Assembly (NCBI GenBank): GCA_903939845.1
Contig: CAJAIJ010000018.1
Location: 62,001 to 126,000, forward strand
Length of the DNA stretch: 64,000 bases
From: an uncultured Solirubrobacterales bacterium
Lineage (GTDB): Bacteria; Actinomycetota; Thermoleophilia; Solirubrobacterales; 70-9
Reading direction: 5' to 3'
Under the pieces are notes generated by a model, which searched no databases, had not been told where the DNA came from, and was given only the letters and a program-made list of their open reading frames with translations. Each line of letters opens with the position of its first letter. Positions within the stretch are counted from its first letter, which is position 1. Below, piece by piece: positions 1 through 8,000 of this stretch. Made by a program: the position numbers and the translations under genes.

Positions 1-1
1 C

Positions 2-1081
2 GGCCTCCCTCTCCTGGCCTACGGGGCATGGAGAGTCCTGATCGCCTCCCAGAGCACCGACGTCGGTGATGTGGGGCCGGTCTGGTCGAACATCCTCCTG
101 CTCCCGGCATGGGCCTTCCAGTCGGTCGGGGACATCCTCGTAGCGCTGCTGGGCATCGGCTTCGACTTTGCCGGCGCCAGGGATGACGGAGGCAACTCGG
201 CGGCCGACTTCGCCGCGCCGACCTTTGCCGTCGGGTTCTTCATCTGGGCGATGCTCAGGTTTCGAAGGGGCCCGATGGGCTCCGCCTTCTGGACGGTCTC
301 CGCGATCTCGATCGCTCTGTTCGCCTCGCAGGTGCTCGTCTGGGGCTCGCTCGAAGGCAGGGGCGAGCCGGGAGAAGAGCGCTACCTGTATCCGGGGGCG
401 GCGGTCGTTCTTCTGGTTGCCATTGAGCTGGCCCGGGGCATCACCTGGACCAGGGCAGGGCTGGCGACCCTCTGGTCGGCCACCGCGATCGCCCTCGTTT
501 CGGCCACCGGGTTCCTGATCAACGAAGTCGACCGCAGGGAGGCCGGGACCGGTATGGCCCGGGCCCAGGTGACGGCCATGCAGATCCTCGCGAGCTCTCC
601 CTCGGCACCACCCGACCTGCAGCGGGCCAAGACCATCGTGAAGAACGAGTTCGATCCAATTGCAACCTCGAGGTTCGAGGATCTCGGTTTCAGCGAGGGG
701 TCTCTCCCGGCGGTCAGGCCGCTCTTCCGGGGGGAGGTCGACAGCTTCCTCGCCACCGCGCTCGCTCTTGATCTCGAGCGTCTTCCTGTCGGCCGCGAGA
801 TCGGCCCGTGCAGCCCCGCGCGACGACAGCCCGGGTCTGGATCTCGACGAGCCGTCCTCCCGGACGGCGAGGTGATCCTGAAGTCCACCCGTGACCTGGA
901 ACTGGGACTCGGTCGCTACGACACCAACGCATCCTGGCCCCTCGGACCCCTCTGGGCCGATCGGCCTGCCCGGCTCTTCATCCCGACCGATGCCGGGACC
1001 AGGCCCTGGTTCGTCCAGGTCGCTGCCGGCTCGGCCGGTGGAGTGGAAGATCTCCTGATCTGTCGACCACCCCGGGATTGA
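2..1081 (+). CDS. Polytopic membrane protein, 5' end outside window
   Basis: The reading frame is open from the first bases of the window to a TGA at 1079-1081, so the true start lies upstream; a GTG at 71 is an internal candidate only. The visible part has about five hydrophobic segments in its first 170 residues, with an Arg-rich loop after the second. A soluble C-terminal half of about 170 residues follows, with no motif I recognise. The layout of several membrane helices followed by an extracytoplasmic tail resembles the C-terminal part of GT-C or GT39-like membrane glycosyltransferases, but the catalytic N-terminus is not visible. Function is unassigned. Confidence 0.7.
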   Translation, partial: GLPLLAYGAWRVLIASQSTDVGDVGPVWSNILLLPAWAFQSVGDILVALLGIGFDFAGARDDGGNSAADFAAPTFAVGFFIWAMLRFRRGPMGSAFWTVSAISIALFASQVLVWGSLEGRGEPGEERYLYPGAAVVLLVAIELARGITWTRAGLATLWSATAIALVSATGFLINEVDRREAGTGMARAQVTAMQILASSPSAPPDLQRAKTIVKNEFDPIATSRFEDLGFSEGSLPAVRPLFRGEVDSFLATALALDLERLPVGREIGPCSPARRQPGSGSRRAVLPDGEVILKSTRDLELGLGRYDTNASWPLGPLWADRPARLFIPTDAGTRPWFVQVAAGSAGGVEDLLICRPPRD

Positions 1082-1127
1082 GCGGCCGGATATCATCGGC
1101 TCGAACCCCGACCACGGATCGAGACCG

Positions 1128-2201
1128 ATGCCAGAGACGATCAGCTTTGCCCGAGGAGCACCCAGCCCCGACCTGATTCCGGTCGAGGCCGTCCGCCACG
1201 CCGCAGCAACCGCCCTCGAACAGGACTGGAAGGTCGCGCTCTCCTACGGAGTCGGGATCGGCCACCCGGGGCTTTGCGAGTGGATCGCGGAGAGGCACGA
1301 CCTCCCCGGGGCATCGAACGTGATGGTCACCAACGGCTCGCTCGAAGCCGGGGCGATGATGTTCCGCCACCTGCTCGAGGCCGGGGACAGGGTTGTGGTC
1401 GAACAGCCTTCCTACGACAGGACCCTGCTGCTGCTCGAGCAGATCGGGGTCGAGTTCATCCCCGTCGCACTCGAAGAAGACGGGCTGGACGTCGGGGCGA
1501 TCGAGCGGGCGCTGGAGTCCGGTCCGATCAAGCTGGTCCACGTGATCCCGAACTTCCACAACCCGGCCGGCTGCACACTCTCCGAGGAGAAGCGCCGCCG
1601 GCTGGTGGATCTCGCGACCGAGCATGGATTCACGATCTTCGAAGACGACCCTTACCGGGAGCTGCCGTTCGGTGAAGACCCTCCCCCGACGATGCTCTCG
1701 ATGGACACCACCGACAGGGTGATCCATGCATCTTCATTTTCGAAGACGGTGAGTCCCGGAGTGAGGATGGGCTATCTGGCCGGACCGGAGGAACCGATCG
1801 CGGAGATGGCCAAGGTCGCGAACGAGAACTACATCTCGCCCAACATGCTGGCCGGCTCGATCGTCCTGGAGCTCGCGCACTCGGGCGCTCTGGACCGGAA
1901 CATCGAGACCGTCAAGGTCAAGCTCCAGGAGCGTCGTGACGCACTGGTCGCCGCCCTCGGCAAACACCTCCCCGAGGCGACCTTCGTGCTGCCGGGTGGC
2001 GGCTACTTCCTCTGGGCAGACCTGGGCGAGGACGCCGACACCGTGGCTCTGGCCGCACGTGCAAAGGAGGCAGGCGCGCCCTTCATCCCCGGCACCGACT
2101 TCATGCTGGACGGCGGTCAGACCAAACTCAGGTTTTCCTTCGCGTCGGTCCCGGCAGAGCTGATCGACGAAGGCGTAGCCCGGATCGCCTCAGTCGCCTG
2201 A
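1128..2201 (+). CDS. PLP-dependent fold-type I aminotransferase (LysN/MocR-like catalytic domain)
   Basis: This 357-residue protein has the aminotransferase class I/II layout. It has an N-terminal SFARGAPSPDLIP substrate-loop motif, a NPAG turn near residue 147, an EDDPY segment near 180 and the Schiff-base lysine K206 in SFSKTVSPG. There is no N-terminal helix-turn-helix, so it is the enzyme and not a MocR/PdxR regulator. Known relatives act on 2-aminoadipate, aromatic or branched-chain amino acids; the substrate cannot be read from sequence. Its 3' end overlaps the convergent methyltransferase gene by 12 bases. A paralogue of the same fold lies at 19861-21210. Confidence 0.9.
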   Translation: MPETISFARGAPSPDLIPVEAVRHAAATALEQDWKVALSYGVGIGHPGLCEWIAERHDLPGASNVMVTNGSLEAGAMMFRHLLEAGDRVVVEQPSYDRTLLLLEQIGVEFIPVALEEDGLDVGAIERALESGPIKLVHVIPNFHNPAGCTLSEEKRRRLVDLATEHGFTIFEDDPYRELPFGEDPPPTMLSMDTTDRVIHASSFSKTVSPGVRMGYLAGPEEPIAEMAKVANENYISPNMLAGSIVLELAHSGALDRNIETVKVKLQERRDALVAALGKHLPEATFVLPGGGYFLWADLGEDADTVALAARAKEAGAPFIPGTDFMLDGGQTKLRFSFASVPAELIDEGVARIASVA

Positions 2202-2798
2202 CCGGGCTTCGACTTCCGGCACCCTGCATCTGGCGATCACCCACGGCAGCGAGGTCGTGATCTCGACGACGTTCACGGTCGGCTCGAGGAAGCGTCGAAG
2301 CGTCTTCGGGTTCCAGTGGTTCACGTGCTCGGGGTGATTGCCCCAGTCGCTCAGGTAATTGCCCCTCGCCAGAGAGCCCAGCCTGAACCAGGGTTCATGG
2401 GGAACCGAGATCAGGAGGTCTGAGGACGAGACCCGGGCCATCTCCCTGAGGGCAGGCTCGGGATCGGGTATGTGCTCGAGGACCTCGAGGCAGAGGACCA
2501 GGTCGAAGGAGGAGTCCCCGAACCTCAAGTCGGTCAGATCGCCGACCTCGAACCTGTCCTCTGGAAGTCGGGCCGATGCGAACTCGACGGACTCGGGGTT
2601 CAGATCGATCCCCTGCACCGGTTTCGGGAGAAGGTCCCGGAGTCGCTCTATCGTCTCGCCCTCCCCACAGCCGGCATCCAGGACCCGGGCGGGATCGACG
2701 GCAGCGATCTCGGTCGAGATCCGGTCGAAGAAGTTGTCGAAGAGCCGACGCACCACGGGATTGCCGGTCTGGAACTTCTCGTAGTTGGTGGTATCCAT
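2190..2798 (-). CDS. Class I SAM-dependent methyltransferase
   Basis: The protein shows the Rossmann methyltransferase pattern: motif I VLDAGCGEGE, an acidic residue ending strand 2 (GIDLNPESV), motif FDLVLCLEVLEHI (motif IV) and a post-motif. I chose the ATG at 2798 (202 residues) because MDTTNYEKF is a natural N-terminus. A TTG at 2855 would add 19 residues but run into the upstream phosphatase gene. It lies downstream of the gpgS/phosphatase pair on the same strand, so it may modify a sugar or glycerate product, but this is context only. The substrate is unknown. Confidence 0.85.
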   Translation of the reverse strand: MDTTNYEKFQTGNPVVRRLFDNFFDRISTEIAAVDPARVLDAGCGEGETIERLRDLLPKPVQGIDLNPESVEFASARLPEDRFEVGDLTDLRFGDSSFDLVLCLEVLEHIPDPEPALREMARVSSSDLLISVPHEPWFRLGSLARGNYLSDWGNHPEHVNHWNPKTLRRFLEPTVNVVEITTSLPWVIARCRVPEVEARSGD

Positions 2799-2838
2799 CC
2801 GGACGGAAGGTATTGGAACCGGGTCCCGCGCGTCCCGC

Positions 2839-3654
2839 TCAGCCGGGAGTGGCAACGAGTGTGCTCACGACCGCCTCATAGAAGCCGTCACCGGCCCGGG
2901 CCTCGGTGACCGTGACGTTGTCGAAGCGGCCCAGGGCCCCGCGAATACCCGAGTCGCGCTCGGGACCGTTTGCGACCATGAAGAACCGGCCGACCACCCG
3001 GGCGACGTCGAGGTCCTCGAGCGAGTCGCCGACCGCGATCGTCTCTTCCCGGGAATAACCCCTGATGCGGGCATGGGCCTCGACCGCCCCGGCCTTCGAG
3101 ACGGCCTTGGGGACCAGGTGGTAGGCGTGAGTGATCTCGATGCCCGGCATCGGACGGCCGATCGCGCCGTTGTCGAGCAGGCGGAGATCGCCGTGTCCCC
3201 GCTCGGCGAGGAACTCGTTGGCCTCATCGGTGTCGATACTGCCCCTGAACAGGTGGCTGGTTTCGCGATCGAGGTGCCACGGTTCGTGGAACTCGAGCCG
3301 TCCCTCGAACCTGTCGAACAGCAGATCCGGAACCCCGCGAGCCGAGACCTGCTCGACCACGGTCATCTCCGAATCGGCCTCGAAGTCGCCCAGGAGGAGT
3401 GAGAGCTCCCCGTCGACTACGACGCCCGAACCGGCCTCGAAGATGAACGAAGGCTGGCCGATGATCCGGGCGTCCTCGTGGACCTGGACTCTCCTGCGAC
3501 CGGACATCAGCACCACCTCGACCCCGGCTCGATCACACGCCTGGAGGGCCTTTGCCTGGTTCATCGAGAACCGCCCCTCATAGTCGGTGAAGAGCGATGC
3601 ACCCTTCCCGAGCAGGGTCCCGTCGAGGTCGGTGTAGACGGCGCGTACCGGCAT
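2839..3654 (-). CDS. HAD-family phosphatase, probable glucosyl-/mannosyl-3-phosphoglycerate phosphatase
   Basis: A 271-residue HAD (subclass IIB) hydrolase with the nucleophile motif YTDLDGTL (Asp9, Asp11), motif II around LMSGRR and motif III GDSLEDLD near residue 213. Its start is 6 bases downstream of the gpgS stop. This pairing is expected for the two-step route in which GpgS/MpgS makes a glycosyl-3-phosphoglycerate and a HAD phosphatase removes the phosphate to give glucosylglycerate or mannosylglycerate, compatible solutes and polysaccharide primers. The HAD assignment is firm; the specific substrate is inferred from context. Confidence 0.8.
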   Translation of the reverse strand: MPVRAVYTDLDGTLLGKGASLFTDYEGRFSMNQAKALQACDRAGVEVVLMSGRRRVQVHEDARIIGQPSFIFEAGSGVVVDGELSLLLGDFEADSEMTVVEQVSARGVPDLLFDRFEGRLEFHEPWHLDRETSHLFRGSIDTDEANEFLAERGHGDLRLLDNGAIGRPMPGIEITHAYHLVPKAVSKAGAVEAHARIRGYSREETIAVGDSLEDLDVARVVGRFFMVANGPERDSGIRGALGRFDNVTVTEARAGDGFYEAVVSTLVATPG

Positions 3655-3660
3655 CGGGCC

Positions 3661-4569
3661 TCAGGCGGTCGAGTCGTCCTGCCGAGCCGGCGAGGCCGAG
3701 AGACGAGCGAATGGCGGTCTTACCACCTGGGTGGAGGAGGTGCCCTCGGCAGCGATTATCCGGCCGAGTCCATCGCGATCGAGGCGATCGAGGGTCTCGG
3801 CCAGTCCGGCCAGGACCTGGTTCGACATCCCGTTGAGCGAGGCGAGGCTCTGGTGGGCGTTCCGCTTGGTCCCGAGGCCCACCTGGGCCATCCCCTCCAG
3901 GCCGACCCGATCCCAGACTTCGACCAGCATCGCGATCTCGACTCCGTACCCGGTGTGGAAGGGAATGTCCTCGAGGAGTTCGCGACGGGCCGCCACCTCG
4001 CCGGCGAGAGGCTGCTCGAACGCGATGAGCTCGGGAACGCAGCGGGAGATCAGGGGCTTCGCCGTCAGCTCGGTCACCCTGCCGCCACCGACCGGCGACT
4101 CGCTCTCATGCTGGCGGAACGGCCTTCGGTAGTAGCCCTTGACGAAGGCCTTGGAGGGGTCGGTCACCAGCGGCCCGAGCAGGCCGGTCACATAGTGGCG
4201 ACCGAAGTCGGCCACATCGCCGTCCACATAGACCACCAGATCGCCCGTGACGGCCTTCAGCGCCCGCCACATCGCGTCGCCCTTGCCCCGGACCGGTCCG
4301 ACCGAGGGGATCAGCGACGACTCGGACACGACCTCGGCACCGGCATCCCGGGCTGCGGCTGCGGTGCCGTCGGAAGAGTCGGCATCGACCACGAGGATCT
4401 GGTCGACCAGTCCGAGGTCCTCCAGCACTTTCAGTTCGGCCACGGTGTGGGCGATCGTTCCGGCCGTCTCCCTGGTCGGGATCACGACCGTGACCGAATC
4501 GGTCCGGTCGGCCGCCAGTCCAGTGACCGGAAAGTCGGTGTGCTCGAAGGTGTCTAGCATCTCGCTCAT
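3661..4569 (-). CDS. gpgS: Glucosyl-3-phosphoglycerate synthase (GT81)
   Basis: The sequence aligns by eye with mycobacterial GpgS along its length: VTVVIPTRE near the N-terminus, ILVVDADSSDGT, a PVRGKGDAMWRAL stretch, VVYVDGDVADF (metal/nucleotide site, with VDGD in place of the usual VDSD), KGYYRRPF, GGGRVTELTAKPL and the GYGVEIAML motif. It transfers glucose from an NDP donor to 3-phosphoglycerate. The best start is the ATG at 4569 (302 residues) or the ATG at 4560; a longer frame to 4653 would run through folP. The first ATG overlaps the divergent folP ATG in the four bases CATG. Confidence 0.88.
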   Translation of the reverse strand: MSEMLDTFEHTDFPVTGLAADRTDSVTVVIPTRETAGTIAHTVAELKVLEDLGLVDQILVVDADSSDGTAAAARDAGAEVVSESSLIPSVGPVRGKGDAMWRALKAVTGDLVVYVDGDVADFGRHYVTGLLGPLVTDPSKAFVKGYYRRPFRQHESESPVGGGRVTELTAKPLISRCVPELIAFEQPLAGEVAARRELLEDIPFHTGYGVEIAMLVEVWDRVGLEGMAQVGLGTKRNAHQSLASLNGMSNQVLAGLAETLDRLDRDGLGRIIAAEGTSSTQVVRPPFARLSASPARQDDSTA

Positions 4570-5488
4570 GGCAGAAGGACACAGAACACTACGGACAGCG
4601 GCCGGAACTCTCAATCTCGAGCGTCCCCTGGTGGTCGGAGTGGTAAACGCCACACCGGATTCCTTCTCCGATAGCGGCGATCGCTCGACCGCCGGGTCGA
4701 TCGGAAAGGTCCTCGATCACCTCGCCAACGGGGCCTCGATAATCGAGGTCGGTGGCGAATCGAACGTGACCAACCGGCCGGCGGTATCGGCCGAGGAGGA
4801 GAAGTCCCGGATCCTTCCCGTAGTGGAGGCCGCTGTCGAGAACGGAGCCGTGGTCTCGATAGATACTTACAAGGCGGAGGTCGCCGATGCCGCTCTGGGC
4901 GCCGGGGCTGCAATCGTCAACGACATCAGCGGGAGCGGCAGCGATGAGATGCTCTCGGTCTGTTCGCGGCACGGCGCCGGAATGGTCGTGATGCACACGG
5001 AGGTGCCTCCGAAGTCGCAGAAATGGGACGAGGATCTCTATCCGGACGGGGTCACGACTCGCCAGATCGAGTTCTTCGCAGACCGTCTCGCCGCTCTGGC
5101 GGAAGCAGGAATAGCGCCCGATCAGGTCGTGCTCGATCCCGGACCGGACTTCGGAAAGACCCCGCGACAGACCGTCGAGTCCCTGATCGGACTGCCCCGA
5201 CTGATCGAGAGGTTCGATCGCCCGGTGATGCTGGCCGTTTCGCGCAAGGACTTCGTCGGGGCCCTGACCCACCGGAGACCGAGTGGAAGGGCGGCCGGAA
5301 CCCTCGGGGCGATCTCGGTCGGTCTCGATCTCGGGGGGACGATCCTCCGAGTCCATGACGTCCCGGGGACGGTCGATTTCCTCCGGGTCAGAGAGGCCCT
5401 CCTCGGTCAGGTAGAGGTGCCCGCCGATCTGAGGATCGCTGACGAGATCCGTCGCGAGCCGGTCGCCGAAGCGCCCGAGTCCGGTTGA
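4568..5488 (+). CDS. folP: Dihydropteroate synthase family protein (FolP/FolP2-like)
   Basis: A TIM-barrel DHPS of 306 residues from the ATG at 4568. Pterin-site motifs are present: VVNATPDSFSDSG, NDISGSG, VVMH, LDPGPDFGKT, SRKDFVG and RVHDV. Loop 2, normally a D-[IV]-G-[GA]-E-S-T-R-P-G segment contacting p-aminobenzoate and sulfonamides, here reads EVGGESNVTNRPAVS. In mycobacteria gpgS is adjacent to folP2, a DHPS paralogue reported to lack normal DHPS activity, so this may be a FolP2-type protein and not the folate enzyme. Its TGA overlaps the TTG start of the helicase gene (TTGA). Confidence 0.82.
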   Translation: MAEGHRTLRTAAGTLNLERPLVVGVVNATPDSFSDSGDRSTAGSIGKVLDHLANGASIIEVGGESNVTNRPAVSAEEEKSRILPVVEAAVENGAVVSIDTYKAEVADAALGAGAAIVNDISGSGSDEMLSVCSRHGAGMVVMHTEVPPKSQKWDEDLYPDGVTTRQIEFFADRLAALAEAGIAPDQVVLDPGPDFGKTPRQTVESLIGLPRLIERFDRPVMLAVSRKDFVGALTHRRPSGRAAGTLGAISVGLDLGGTILRVHDVPGTVDFLRVREALLGQVEVPADLRIADEIRREPVAEAPESG

Positions 5489-7764
5489 AGCCGAAGGCGC
5501 CCTCCCTGCTCGCACACCCGTGGTCGATCGCGATCGATCCGGCCAGGCGGGACGGGCGGATCCTGGGCGACGCGATCGAGTCCGGCCGGGAAGCCAGAAC
5601 CGTTCCCTTCCCCGAGGACCTCGACCAGAAGCTCATCGAGTCCCTCGAGGAAGCCGGGATCGGCTCGCTCTACACCCATCAGGCAGCCTCATTCGAGGCG
5701 TCGAAGGAAGGCCACGTCGTCGTCACCACGCCGACGGCCTCAGGCAAGTCGCTCGCCTTCAACCTCCCGGTCCTCGACTCGATCGCCAGATCCCGGAAGG
5801 CCACTGCGCTCTACCTTTATCCCACCAAGGCACTCGCTCAGGACCAGGCCAGGGCGCTCTCCAGGCTGGCCCCTCCCGGCCTGAGGCACGCAATCTACGA
5901 CGGCGACACCCCGAAGGACGAGCGTTCCTCGATCCGACGCAACTCGAATCTGATCCTGACCAATCCCGACATGCTTCATATCGGGATCCTTCCTCACCAC
6001 CGGAACTGGGGCGACTTCCTGAAGCGACTCGAGTGGGTCGTGATCGACGAGGCCCATACCTACCGGGGGGTGTTCGGTTCCGGAGTGGCAAACGTGCTGC
6101 GGCGACTCAGGAGGCTCTGCGACGCGTACGGATCCTCGCCTCGATTCCTGATGGCGACCGCCACGATCGCCAACCCGAAGCGCCTCGGTGAAGACCTGAT
6201 CGGCGACCGTGTGCAGCTGATCGACGAAGACGGCGCCGGCAGTCACCCACGGGAAGTGGTGGTCTGGAACCCACCCCTGATCGACGCAGCGACCGGCACC
6301 AGGCGTTCCTCCCTGGCCGAAGCGGCCGACCTATTCGCCGACCTCGTCTCCCACGAGGTAAGGACCATCTGCTTCCTGAAGAGCCGACGCGGAATCGAAC
6401 TGATCAGGAAGTTTGCGGCCGACCGTCTCGAAGCGAACGGGAAGGGCGACCTCGCCGACCGAATAGCGCCCTACCGGGCCGGCTACACGGCGGCCCAGCG
6501 CCGGGAAATCGAGTCCCGTCTGGCATCGGGCGAGCTGCTCGGCGTAGCCGCCACCAATGCGCTCGAACTCGGTATCGACATCGGCCATCTCGACGCTGCG
6601 ATCTGCGTCAACTTTCCCGGGACCGTCGCCACCCTGCGACAGATGTGGGGACGAGCCGGGCGGGCGAGGCCGGGTCTGGCCGTCTACATCGCCGGTCCGG
6701 ACGGACTCGACCAGTACTTCTGCCGCCACCCGGACGAGTTCCTCGCCCGGCCGGTCGAAGCCGCGATCCTCGACAATTCATCGACCGAGATCCTCGACGG
6801 GCACCTGGTTGCCGCGGCCTGGGAGAACCCCCTCGGACTCGACGAAGAGAGGTGGTTCGGGCCCAGCACGAAGGAGGCGATGGATCGACTCGGGGAGTCG
6901 GGGCGCCTGCGACGGACGGGAACCGGCCTGGTCCCCCGTCAGACCGGCTTCGTTGCTTCATCGGTATCGCTCAGGTCCAGCTCGTCGTCGAGCGTCCTGG
7001 TCGTCGACGGGACTTTGGGCGAGGTCATCGGCGAAGTCGAGTCCGGTCGGGCCTTCACGACTGTCCATCCCGGGGCCGTCTACATGCACCTCGGAACCAA
7101 CTGGGAGGTCGAGATGCTCGACATCGACGCGGCCCGCGCCGTCGTCAGGAAGTTCGAAGGCGAGTGGTACACGAGACCGAGGGTCGAGACCGAAATCTTC
7201 ATCGAAAAGGAGCTCGAAGCCCGGGAGGTGGCCGGGGTCGAACTGCATTACGGCGAAATCACGGTGACCGAGACCACGACCGGATTCGAGCGTGTGAGCG
7301 CCGAGGATCAGACGGCCTTCGACCTGGTCGAACTGGAGCTGCCCGAACAGGAGTTCCGAACCCGGGGACTCTGGTACCTGCCGGCCTCCGACATGCTGGA
7401 AGACCTGACTCTCGATCAGATGCTGGGCTCGCTCCATGCCGCCGAGCACCTCCAGATCGCGGTCCTGCCGCTGATTGCGATGTGCGATCGGTGGGACATC
7501 GGGGGGCTCTCCACCAACGTCCACGCCCAGACCGGAGCCCCGACGATCTTCATCTACGACGGCCACCCGGGAGGAATCGGGATTACGGCGAGGGGGTTCG
7601 AGGAGTTCGAGCGGCTCGTCTCGGACGCACTCGGGCTGGTCTCGGAATGCCCCTGTGAGACCGGCTGTCCTTCCTGCGTCCAGAGTCCCAAGTGCGGCAA
7701 CCTGAACGACCACCTGTTCAAGGCCGGTGCGATCGACCTACTCGGGTCGATGAAAGGCGCCTGA
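5485..7764 (+). CDS. Superfamily II DNA helicase with C-terminal DUF1998 zinc domain (MrfA/SftH family)
   Basis: A 759-residue DEAH-box helicase. Motif Q-like region YTHQAAS is near residue 63, Walker A TTPTASGKS at about 81-89, VVIDEAHTYRG near 185, motif III TATIANP, and second-domain motifs CFLKSRRG, GVAATNALELGIDIG and QMWGRAGRARPG. The C-terminus carries a cysteine cluster CPCETGCPSCVQSPKCG (about residues 722-738) typical of the DUF1998/MZB zinc module of MrfA (B. subtilis, mitomycin lesion repair) and mycobacterial SftH (3'-5' helicase). The start is a TTG overlapping the folP stop. Predicted role: DNA repair helicase. Confidence 0.9.
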   Translation: MKPKAPSLLAHPWSIAIDPARRDGRILGDAIESGREARTVPFPEDLDQKLIESLEEAGIGSLYTHQAASFEASKEGHVVVTTPTASGKSLAFNLPVLDSIARSRKATALYLYPTKALAQDQARALSRLAPPGLRHAIYDGDTPKDERSSIRRNSNLILTNPDMLHIGILPHHRNWGDFLKRLEWVVIDEAHTYRGVFGSGVANVLRRLRRLCDAYGSSPRFLMATATIANPKRLGEDLIGDRVQLIDEDGAGSHPREVVVWNPPLIDAATGTRRSSLAEAADLFADLVSHEVRTICFLKSRRGIELIRKFAADRLEANGKGDLADRIAPYRAGYTAAQRREIESRLASGELLGVAATNALELGIDIGHLDAAICVNFPGTVATLRQMWGRAGRARPGLAVYIAGPDGLDQYFCRHPDEFLARPVEAAILDNSSTEILDGHLVAAAWENPLGLDEERWFGPSTKEAMDRLGESGRLRRTGTGLVPRQTGFVASSVSLRSSSSSSVLVVDGTLGEVIGEVESGRAFTTVHPGAVYMHLGTNWEVEMLDIDAARAVVRKFEGEWYTRPRVETEIFIEKELEAREVAGVELHYGEITVTETTTGFERVSAEDQTAFDLVELELPEQEFRTRGLWYLPASDMLEDLTLDQMLGSLHAAEHLQIAVLPLIAMCDRWDIGGLSTNVHAQTGAPTIFIYDGHPGGIGITARGFEEFERLVSDALGLVSECPCETGCPSCVQSPKCGNLNDHLFKAGAIDLLGSMKGA

Positions 7765-7822
7765 CCGGGGGGATACCGGCGGGACGGAGAGCCGGTCTCA
7801 CCGGATAACCTTCGCTTTCCAG

Positions 7823-7895
7823 GGCGAGGTAGCTCAGTTGGTAGAGCACACGACTGAAAATCGTGGTGTCGCCGGTTCGATCCCGGCCCTCGCCA
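7823..7895 (+). tRNA. tRNA-Phe (GAA)
   Basis: A 73-base cloverleaf. The acceptor stem 7823-7829 pairs fully with 7888-7894, the D-arm is GCTC/GAGC, the anticodon stem CACGA/TCGTG encloses CTGAAAA with anticodon GAA at 7856-7858, and the T-arm is GCCGG-TTCGATC-CCGGC. The discriminator is A7895 and CCA is not encoded. Confidence 0.97.
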
Positions 7896-7953
7896 CTCTC
7901 CCGGGGCGCGACTTCGAGACCGGTCACGCTCCACCCTTCCAGGGCAAGAAAAA

Positions 7954-7977
7954 AGCCCCGACCTTCCGGCCGGGGCT
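7954..7977 (-). terminator. Rho-independent terminator between convergent units
   Basis: A seven-pair GC-rich hairpin (AGCCCCG at 7954-7960 with CGGGGCT at 7971-7977, ten-base loop). On the minus strand it is followed by a run of six T (A run at about 7949-7954), suiting it to end the secreted-protein gene that stops at 8001. On the plus strand CTCTTTCC follows, so it may also stop read-through from tRNA-Phe. Confidence 0.8.
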
Positions 7978-8000
7978 CTTTCCTTCGGTTCCTGTCCGGT

